A stretch of DNA of 33,904 nucleotides from a virus. Under the pieces are notes generated by a model that saw only the letters and a program-made list of their open reading frames with translations, was not told where the DNA came from and did no database searches. Both the position numbers and the translations under genes were made by a program. Positions 15,872-27,800 of the stretch are shown here, in pieces. The stretch spans positions 1 to 33,904 of IMG/VR virus record IMGVR_UViG_3300020283_000013; one strand, written 5' to 3'. Within the stretch, counting starts at the first letter, position 1. Each line of letters starts with the position of its first letter.

Positions 15872-18800
15872 TCATAATCCAAACACCCTTATTGCACCAG
15901 TTGATCTTAGACCTCTGAGTGAACTTTGTGAGTAGTTCTTTCTCTGAATAGTTGGGAAAGTAGTTAAACCACTATTAACTGTCAAACCAGTCACACCTAT
16001 TGAAATAGGATTATCTGATCTCGTAGCGTTAAATATTCTACCCCAACTAATAACCCCTAATTCAGTGCTTATTCCTGGTGCACTAGGATCGAAATTACCT
16101 GTTTGGGCGATTCCTAAAACTGATGATGAACTATTTGTATGAATGTTACAAGTAATCTCACCGTTAAACGCACCATCATCAGATACTGCATGGACTTTGT
16201 AAATATTATCAACAAATGTTGTTCCTATGGCAACTATTGATGAATCCTGACTGTCAACCGATGTTACAGCTGATCCAACTTTTGTATCTTTTATGAAAAC
16301 TGGATAACCAACAATGATTGGTTTACCTGATATCTGCTCGTCTGATCTAAAGAAGAACTTAAGTGCTAATGGATGACCGCCAGTACCAGTCGTTGTAGTA
16401 ATACCAGTAATAATTCCAGTAAATCCCTCTATATTACTAATCTCTGTAATTTTTTCAGTTTGAAATTCAGGTAAGTCAATTATTACTTGTGGAGGTGTGG
16501 TGCTTGTGTAACCCAATCCTTGATTTACTACATTAATTGCATCTATAGATCCATTATTAATAGTTGCTGTTGCAGTCGCTATGGTATATGCACCAACACT
16601 TCCATCTGATTGTATAAATGTACCAACTCCAGATACAGGTGCAGAAATTTTAACTTCTGCTGTGCCACTATAACCAGAACCAGCGTTAGTTATATCAAAT
16701 GATGTAACGGAACCTGCTGCAGATACGATTGCTGTAGCGGATGCACCAACGTTTATTTCACCAGAAGAAATTAAAGCATCAACACTATTATATGTTAAAT
16801 TATATCTATCTGCTAAAGGAATATGTGTTGTCTTTTCATAGAAGAAAGATCTAACATCATCTACAAAAATTCCATTTAAAGGTGTGCCATCATCACCTGA
16901 ATTTATTGTAAAGTCTCCAATAATTTTAGCAGTTGGATAAATTTGTGGTTCTAATATTTCTCTTGACTTATCTATTTTTTTACCATTTAAAATTATATCA
17001 ACTTTTTGTTTAGTCCATCTAACTGGTTTATCATTATTTTCATCAATACCCTGACCTGTGTAGATATCAGTTTCTACAAGTTTTGCTCCAAGTAATTCTT
17101 TTATAGTTCTTTCATTCCTTTGTGTAGTAGTGAATCCAACAGGGTGTTTAAACACTCTTAGTTCATCACCAACTTTGATTGTTTCTTGTATATCAGCAGT
17201 ATCAATATCTACACCATCTTGACCTTTGTAGAAGAAGATATCTACCTTAGCTTCTGGTCTAGGTGGTTCAATGAAATCAAATGTAGTTCCTCCTTGGAAT
17301 TGATAAGCTTCACCAGGTTTTTGAAGTACACCATTAACAAATATCAATAGAACTGCATTCATATCAATTAGTTGAGATCTTGAATTATTCAAATCTTTTT
17401 CAAAACTTAAAAGTTGTCCGTTGAAGAATAACGGGAATCTCTTACTTATTCCGTCTTGTAAATTCTTTATGGAATCAATAAAATCTATTTCACCGAACTG
17501 TTGTGCTGAAAATCTATCAGTAAAGACTTCAAGTACCTCTAATTCAAATTCTTGAATTGGTTGACTTAAATGTGCTGCAGTAACTAGACCAACTGGTTTA
17601 AATTTATCACCAAGTTTAAATGAATGTCCTGATCTAGCAACAGAGAATTTAGAAATTTCAAAGGTAGTAGAACCAATACCTACAGTTGTGGAAGCAGCAC
17701 TGACCTCAACATCTAGTAATAAATTAGAACCAGTAGCAGTTGTTAAACCAATTCCTCGTCTAGAAACACCAATTACAGGTATATTATCGTAATTTGGTTC
17801 TGGTATTATAATTTCTGGATTTACATAACTTGTACCAGCAGAAACAATTGTAAATGCAAGTGTTCCACCAACACCAACAGAAGCAGTTACAACAGCACCG
17901 CTACCCGCACCTCCACCAACACCTGCGTTTAATGTTATTGTGTTAATAGTAGTTGCACCAATACCAGTTACAATACCTGCAATAGGATCTGAATTTGGGA
18001 AACTAGTTTTTGATACTGCTCTTGGATATGGGTGATCTGAGAAGAAATTATCCTTAGAACACTTAAATACTAATCCACCAGTGTCAATGCCAACTGAATC
18101 ACTTGTTGTGAACGTATGATTTGGAATTGTTAAAATTAATTGACCTGTATGAGAAGTGTATACTGCGTTAGTGGCTGTAAATGAATCACCAGCAAAACTT
18201 CCTTTCTTAATCGAACCGATACCAGAACTTACAAATCTATGTTCGTATGCTTGATCTGTAACTCCAATTGCAACTGAACCACCACGATATCCAGAACCAA
18301 ATGTAAGATCTTCAAAGAACTCGAATGCATGTCCACCACCTTGATATGTGTGTGGAATAGTGCTTGCACCTGCCTGAACTTCAAATGTTCTTTCAGATAC
18401 AATACCTACTAAGAATAATGGTCTCTCGTGGTCTTGGAAGATTGTTGTTGTTACTCCTACATATCCACCACCACCAATTGTTTTAACAGCGTCAGCATCA
18501 GCAGAATCAAATGTGTGAACATACTGGTCACTTGGAGCAGACGCACCAACATTTATTTTAAATGTATTTGTTGTAGCATCACTTACTGTTAGGTATTGGT
18601 TCGCAGCAGGGTCAGTTGCACGAGGATAACAATGAACTGTTGCATTACTATCTTTATCACAAGTGAAGCAAATACCACCAGTTTTAAGAATTACTGCATC
18701 ACCATTTACTAAACCGTGGTTTGCGATTGTTAATACTAAATCACCATTAGCGGGATCGTAAGTTGCATTGGTTACTGTGCCAACTACAGTTTTCGGACAT

Positions 18801-21800
18801 ACAAATTCTAAACCCTTAAGTTTAACTGTATTAGGTCTCTCAAGTGCAAATCCATGAACCTTATCTGTTGTAACTGTAATGATACCTGTAATATTATCAT
18901 ACGCTGCAGTTTGAATGCCAAGATTAAATCCAGATGATGTTGCTATACCAACGACACTTGTTATCCCACCAGTGGCATCTTTAAATGCTTTTACTTTTGC
19001 ACCTTGTAGTGGAGCATATCCCAATCCTGGTGTTGAACCCAATGAAACAATTATTCCACCTCTTGGAACTTGATTCTGATTTATATCAAATTCAGAAACC
19101 ATTTTTTCACCATTTTCCGAAGTGATACCAGTAAACTCTACTGTAGAGATACCAGCAGTTGAATCAGATATAAATTCATAATTATTACCAGCATTATTAA
19201 CTGTCAGTGGAGTCTGGAATATACCATTAATGAATACAACTCCGTTTCCAACACCAACACCTGAATGTGTATTTGCTCCACCGACAGTGAGTGTGTAAGT
19301 CTTGCCGATACCTGTGAAGTTGTCAGATATATCATCAAACAACATATTAGTTGTGTAATCACTTCTTAAGAATGTTCTACCACTAAATTCTGCTTTATCA
19401 AAAGGTTGATTAGTTTCATCTCTTCTGCTACGTGTATTTCCTTTTGGAGGGTCTGAGAAGAATACTTTACTATCAACTATATTAAATGCACCTCTATGCA
19501 ATCTTGCTACATCATTTGCAGTATGTGTTGTCTGAGCTATTCCTAATTGCCCTCTCTCAACCTTAACAACTGGTAAAGTAGCAATACCAGCTGCAACAGA
19601 AGCTGACTCATTTATAATACCTGTGGGAGTGCTTGAAAAACCAACCTCAAGAACTTTTACAAATTCATCATTCAATTTCAAAAATTCACCTGCTTTTATA
19701 GAGCTAATACCACTTAATACAAATTGTGATAATCCAATTCCAACAGTGCTATTATAAGTAAATCCATCAAATACACCTAATGTGTGAGAAATAGATGTAA
19801 ATGTAATTGGTTGTTGAACTACACCATCTAATCCAATCAGAGTTTTAGTTAACTGTTTTGTCATAGCTAACTTATGTGAGTTTCCACTGCCTAGTGAACC
19901 ACTTACTCCAGTAAATGTTACAGCAACACCAGTTGTTATAAATTCAGGTCTTGTATATAATTCAAAATTGTCTTCATCTATAACCTTTGCAAAAACAGTG
20001 CTAGGAAGAATGTCTGTTACGATACCAGAGATATTTTCTGTGGCACCAATTGAAACTGCAGTTCCTGCTACACCTATGAATGTTGAACCAGGTGTATATG
20101 TAAGTTCCTCATTAGTGTTGAAGAAATGACTTGGTAAAGTTATAACATTTGTAATTGTACTAATTGTTCCTACATTAGATGGATTAAATGTTTTGGAATA
20201 TATTGGAACACCATTATTTGTTAATAAGAACTCTTTCTTATCAGCTCTTAAACCACTAGCACCATCATAAGTTGATAAGAATAATTTTTGATCTACAGTG
20301 CCATAAATTAAATTAGGTGGGTTATTACTAAAATCACTATCAGTGTATAATACTTCATTGTATGATTGTACTTCTATTAAAGAATCAAATTCTGCATCTG
20401 GATAAAATCTTAAGTTAATATCATTACCAACTATCTCACCACCAAATGTACCAATACCTGTAGTTGAACCAGCAGATACGAATGGATATTGAATTGTGAG
20501 TATATCATCTAAATCTCTAATTGATATAATTTGATGAACAGCAGATGTCTCACCACAAGAAACTCTTACAAGAGATTTTACTGTACTATCTAAATTTTTA
20601 TTAATTGTATTGTATGTTATTGGATTTGTTGTTCCAGTTGCATACTTCGATTCTAATCTGGCACTTCTTTCTGCACCAACTGGTTGACCCGAAACTAAAA
20701 AGCGATATGTTCCTATACCAGATTCTGTTGAACCTAAACCAACTACATTAGCTCTAACCTCTAATGGATTAATCCTATCATTTTCTATTTGTAATTTTAC
20801 TAAATTATTTTCAACCTTTGCAGTAATGATACCTACAATACTACTACTTAATCCAGATGTTGTATCTACATATGTCTCTGCGATTGTTGTATCAGTCCCA
20901 TCAAAATCAACTATAACCTCACTATAATTAATTTCCTTTGATATAGAGTCCTGAACAAATATATTTGCATAAAGTGAATTAAAATCATAGTCTGGAACCT
21001 CTAATATCGTAGAAGTTACCACACCAACAGTTGTTGTTCCAACTCCTGTATTATGACCCGTCAAATCGATACTTCCAATAGCATTTGTTCCAATACCTGC
21101 TAAATCTGTATTGAATTCAATTTTTAATATTTTTATATTGTGGTCTCTCGAAAATTTTTCAACTGGTTCAAATAATAAATTTTTTGTACCAGTTGTTGTA
21201 ATTTCAGTATTGAAATCGCCTAATTTTTGATTTGTAAAATCGGTTGATTTTTCAAGAATAAATGCATCTTTCTCAGTTGTTAATGTAACTAATTCTGTAA
21301 ATTGAGTATCAACTGTATCTGGATCAATTATTTGAATTAAATAACGTCCTATTTCATCTGTTAAAGGTTCGATGGTTGTAGTGAAACTTTCAAACCCTTC
21401 ACTAGAAAAAGTATCACTAATATCATCATGAAGTAATACTCTATTAGTTTTACATCTAGTAAAGTCAGTCAGTGTTTTATTTTTAAGAGTGAGAAATTTA
21501 GAATTATCATTCCTTGTAGCAAAATCTCTTACTAAATCAAAATTATTAATTGCATCTACTCTTTGTTTATCCTCTATTTCAAGAACATTTGCAACATCTA
21601 AAACAATAGATTGATTTGATTCTGCAGTTTCTCCAATACCAACTGGAATTTTAGATAATACTGAGGTATCAGCAAAATTTTTCAATCCAGATGGATGAGT
21701 AAGACGATTTACGGGATTTACAAAATCATTCCATCCGATTGGACTTTTAATGGTATATGAAAGATTTTGATAATAATCATTATCAGGTATTACTTGATAA

Positions 21801-24800
21801 TCCTCATTTAATTTACCAATATCATCTAACCAACCATATTCTTGTCTGTTTGAAAAATCAGTTTTGAATTTAGCTTGATTATCATTTAAGGATGTAATTT
21901 CAGCTGATACACCACTTAATCGACCTACAATTCTATCACCAACCTTTAATTTAGATTTACCATCTATTTTAATATAATCATTTCTAACCTCACTTATTTT
22001 TAAATCAGTTACTTCATTTCCGATTATAAGTGTTTCATTTAATTCAAATACACCTCTTTTTATAACAGGTTCGATGACTGGTAAATTTTTTCTGTTTATT
22101 AAATTAGCATAACCTGACTGGAAAGTTTTAGCGATACCAGGATTTGTAGTAACACCCGCTAAACTAAATTGTAATATAGACTGAGTTCCAGCAGAATAAT
22201 CTGTAACTTCAAAGAATTGGAAATTGTAATCCTCTGAATTGTATCCTTCCCCTTCGACTATAGTAGATGAAACACTGCCACCCTGTGTTGCTCCTATACC
22301 ACTCTCTCCTACCCTTTGTATACCTTCAATGAAGATTTCATCACCTACTGCAAATGGTTGCTCGTCAAATCCATTTATAGGGGTTTCTAGGAAACAAGTA
22401 ACGACTCCAGAATTACTAGTTATTACAGAATTAATACCTACACCATTTGAGTTGTTTATTGCAACTACTCTATGTACTACTGAATCCAATCCATATATTG
22501 GTGATATTACTTTAACTTCCGATACCTTTTGATTTGGTGCTATTGCTTGTAGAGAAACTTCATCTACAACAGTATTTGAAACGGGATTGAATAAGATCAA
22601 ATCAGGAGCATTTGTATATTCTGATCCACCACTTAATACATCAACTGATTCAATTACATCAAGATTATCAATACCAACAACAGAGGGAATAAATGCCTCT
22701 GGGCTCAAAGTTTTATCAGAAGAATATTCATAACCAATATCTACGATTCTAACTTTTTTAATTCTTCCAATGTCTTTAGAATATGCTTTTAGATTTGCAT
22801 CAGATCCATTTGTACTATTGACTTTTAAAAATTCAGGTAGTTTTTTATAATTAAAACCTCTAGATATAATATTAAAATTCTTTATAGAACCTTCAACTGT
22901 GGTTGCTTCGGTGGAGTATTCTAGTTTTTCACAATCACTATTTGTATATGATAAAAATTCAGGGAATCTGGGAGAGATATCAAAAGTATCATCAGTAACG
23001 TTGAATATTTCATATTCACCATTATATACACTATCAACAAATTTTATTTCAGAATAATTTGATACTTCTGTATCAGCAGTGCTTATAAACCCACCTTTTG
23101 TTAAACCATAGTATAATGTATTAGGTGCAGAATTAGAATATTTAACTTTTAAAGTTGCTCCTGTTGGATCAGTATTATTTGTTCCTATTCCAATTGTACC
23201 TGCAACACCAACATTAAAATTAGTTGAGTCTTGAGAACTAATATATTCATTTGTTAATTCTTTGTCATAAAATAATTTAAAATCAAAACCTGCTAAAGTT
23301 GTACTTGATAATCCAAAACCAAGAACTGAATTTTTAACTACTTCTATCTTGGGGTTAATTAATGCTATTGACTGATTTCCACCAGTGTTAGATACAATGT
23401 CTACTACTCTTACAGGATTTGAATTAATATCAATAATTGTCTCTGCAAGTGAGAATTTGCTCCTACTTATTTTATTAATAAAGTAAGTTCCAGTTGTTAA
23501 ACCAGTAGCTGAACCATCATAAAATATTTTATCACCAGTCTCAAATCCATGATTGGTAATATTAATATGATTAGTTTCAACATTTGAAGCAGTAAATGAT
23601 ATTGGATTTACTAATAATTTTTCATAATTTGAATTATAAATGACTGATACAGTCGTAGTAGTTCCAATCCCTACATTCAGATTTGGTATTACTTCAAGAT
23701 TAATTATATCCTTCTCTACAAGATTATGTGTAGTTGTATTTGCAGCAGATATATTTGTAGATACTCTTGTTGTAATTTGATCTATCGTACCAGTTACCTG
23801 AGTGTGAGTTGGTTCAAAGAAGTAAAGAGATGATGAAATACCAGAGATACTACCTCTTGAGAAGAAGAATAATCCATCGCTAGTGCTACCTATACCCACT
23901 CTTGTGGTTACAAGACCTATATTATCTGGACCTTTGTCAATAACATATACTTTAGTTGAATTTTGTCCTGTAAATGGTAATTTAAATTGTTGTTGTAATG
24001 GATTAGTTGATACATCAAATCTATTTGCTCCATTTCGTTTGTTTAAAATAAGTTCTTGACCTGTGCTAAACGGATGATTTGGAATTCGTATTGTTCTTAT
24101 GGGAATTGAAACTGTTGTTTTTAAATCACCAATAAATGTATCAACATCTATCGCACCACCAACAGTAGTTCCTACTCCAACTGATTGAGCTGGATTAAAA
24201 TAAACTAACTCATTTAATTGTGATTCAAATCTAGTTGTTTTTACAGGTAATGTTATACTATTATTTAAAATATCGACATTACTTCCAGCAGTATGAGCTG
24301 CTCCAACATTTCTAAAAACTCTAATAACGTTATTTCCTTCAAAAACGTTTAAAACTCTGACTATTTCTTCATTTGTTGCATCTCCTGAAGCAATTCTTAT
24401 AGAAGAACCTATTGCTACCGTGGGTATACTTGATACAGTTATATCTTCAATGAGTCCTGCTGAAGCTGATTGCATTGTTGATAAAAGTGTAATTCTAGAT
24501 GTGCTTACACCTACTTTAAATGTGTCTGTTAAATTTACTATTGAAGTGCTTAAACCTGATATTGATACACAGGTTTGATCCTTTATATCCAACAATGGGA
24601 AGAAGCTAGCCTTAACTCGATTTTTATCTAACCACTCAAAAACTGCTCCTTCATAAGAAGATATTGATGTGTCTATTCTTGATATTCCAATACCTACTAT
24701 TTCACTAACTTCTGCTCTAAATCCAGTTCCATTAGTCTCTTCATCATTAAATTCAGTTAAATCTCCAACTTTGTAATTTTGCCCTGAATTTAATATTGTA

Positions 24801-27800
24801 ATTCCATCAACACTACCCTTGGTAACAGATTCAATTTTTGAAATTTGTCTTATTTCTTCATATGACTCTACAATAAAATCACTACCAGCAAATTTTTCAT
24901 CAACAGCATAAGGGAATGTATTTCTTCTTATATCTGTGCTATTGAAATCAAAATCATGATTTAGTATTTTATTTTCTGTAATTAGTGGAGAACGATAAGT
25001 ATTTCCTATAAAATAGGGATATTCTCCCTCAAGTTTATTAGTTTGAGTCCCTAATCCAACAGTTGTAAAGTATGCATATACTCCATTAGGAAATTCTGGT
25101 GTTTTTCCAAATCTTCCGTTATGGATATCCAAATCACCTGACTCGTCAAATACATAATCTTCAACAAAGAATCCACCAGCGTATCCGTTTGGGCGATTAT
25201 TTACACTATTTGGATTTAAAATATATGATGACTCTATTATCTTTAGAGGAGAGTTTATATCATCTGGATCTGAATAACCAAAAGGACCATAAATTGGATT
25301 ACCATCATAAGCCCAACCTATAATTGGAGAGTGTCCTGTAATTTGATTAAATTCACCATTAGCAAGTAGACTGAAAGTTTCTTCAAATCTACTAGCTATT
25401 TCTTGCGAATAACCTACGATACTAAATCTTAAAGTGTCATTTTTTGTTGATAAGAAGGAATCACCAAACCTACTAGCATTATTTAAAGTTAAAGATCTAA
25501 CCCTTGCATTGAATTTAGCATTTTTACCTCTTGAAAATGCCCTTACCTCAGTAGTTGCTGAATCATATCCTATACCAGTGTTTAGAACTTTTGCTTGTAT
25601 TACTTCACCATTTTCAATAATAGGTCTTATAACAGCACCTCTTCCTACTCCAGTCGATGTTACCTGAATGTCAGGTGCTGAATTATACTCACTACCTCTA
25701 TTAGTGACTGCAACACTTTCAATTCTACCGTTTACGATGATAGGTTTGAATTCAGCATTTTTTCCATTCTCAACTAAAACATTAGGTGTAACTTCTTTAT
25801 CAAGTATTTCAGAACCATAATTTGTTCCTTCTTCATACAAATATCCACCTAAAATTTTACCAGTAACAATTGGTGTGATGACTAAATCTCCTGTTACAGT
25901 TGAACCATATGAAACATTAATGTTAACTTTAATTTTTGGATATTCAAATATTTGTAGTCCTTGTCCTACTGATTCAAAATTTACATATTTACCTCTATCA
26001 TAATCCTCTGTGGACGTTGCACCCACACCTGCATTTGCCAACTGAAAGGAATCATCAGTTAATTTTCTGACAATATATGATGTTGTTGTAGATAAACCTT
26101 GTATTGCTGTTGTCTCTGCTGAATATTCAATAATCTCTCCACTATTAAATCCATGATTCTTGAAATTGATTGTGTTTAATGATGTGGATATTCCAGATGT
26201 TTTAACTCTTAATTTGCGGTGAGTATATCCAGATCCCTGCTCTATTACTTTAACTGCAACTAATGTATTTCTTCTTTCAGTTCTAAATCTATGAATACCA
26301 CTTGCAGTGGTGTCTGATGAAAGTCCAACTGTATTGATACCTGTTGCACCAAATAATGCGTCCGCTGCTGTATTGAATAACCTAACAGTTGATGTATTTA
26401 CAGATCTAATATAATAAGGATCTCCATCAGAAAGTGTCCCTGAAGACGTATTTGTTGATTCGTATGCAGTTCCTATACCTAAAGGTGCGTTCCCATTTGA
26501 ATTATAGTAAATGAGTTGTCCATTTTCTAAATTATGTCTAGTTGTAAAGGTAATTGTTTCATCTTGAATGTCAACTCCACCGTTAAAAAATATATCTCTA
26601 CTATCAAACTCTAAAAATCTATTTCTTTCACCTAAAACAGGTTTTAATATACATCCAGAACCATTACCTCCAGTTAACGAAATGTTTGAAATATCTTTGA
26701 TATCAAAATCTTGTGGGTCAACAAGACAATCTACCACTTTACCTTGAATTATTGGTTCTATTTTTGCATCAATACCACCTGCTAAGTTTGACTCAACATT
26801 TATTACTGGTGGATTTATTACGTCATAACCATCACCTTCGTTTATTAAATCAACAGATGTGAGAGGACCATAAAAAATTTGATTGTCTGAAATTGGAGAA
26901 CGAATTTGCACTCCATTTATTAACATACCAATATCATTAAATGGTGTTTCTTGTTCTGATGGAACAACTAAATTTTGACTTAAAGGAAATTTTCTTAATA
27001 TTTTATCAGGTTCTAATGAACGACTTGCATGTTTTTTTAAAATAAATTTATGAGTATCAGAGGTTGTTGTACCAATACCAACTTGCACCGTAGATGCAGT
27101 GCCTATTTGAGAAATGGATTCATATAATTTTATTTTTGTTATTTTAGAATTGGAGTTAGGGATTACTGGATCTATGTAATATGTCCTACCATTTTCTAAT
27201 CCTGACAATGGCACATCATCTGTTTCATAAATTATTTCATCACCCTGAATAAATTTAATATCTCTTTGTTTTATTGGAAAATTTATAAAACTATACTTTT
27301 CAGTAAAAATATTATATCCATCAAATTTAGTAGTATCACTACCATCCGAAAAAGTTTCTTCTACAACATTAGTTGTAATTGGATAACTTGGAAGTGAATT
27401 AGAGGCAACATATCCAAATTTGTTATCATCAACGTATACAGATAACGTGTCTGCTATAATATTCCCATTACCCTCTTTGAGAGGTACACCTGTGCTTGAT
27501 GCTTTATTATCAGATCTACGAATATCATATAATTGGTTTGGAAGTTGAGTAAAATTTGATATATTTCCTGCGGTGAAGGAGTGTGTAGCTGAGGTTATAG
27601 ATTTTACATCACCAGATCCTACTCTTGCATTCTCATTTCTCTTAAGAATTTCAAAATTATCACCCTCCTTTAAATATGCTTTGTCAATCGGTGTCTGTAA
27701 TTGAAATTCAGCACTTGAAATGCCAACTTGAAATCTTGTACGAGTATTATAAATCCAAGAATTAGCAAAAATTTGTTTATAATTTTCACCATCATTTTCT

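Noticed and set aside
22239-22532. Plus-strand frames inside the structural genes (this one and others such as 12956-13258 and 5764-6075)
   Set aside because: All are antisense to long, recognised coding regions, lack ribosome binding sites and show Pro/Ser/Val-rich shadow composition.
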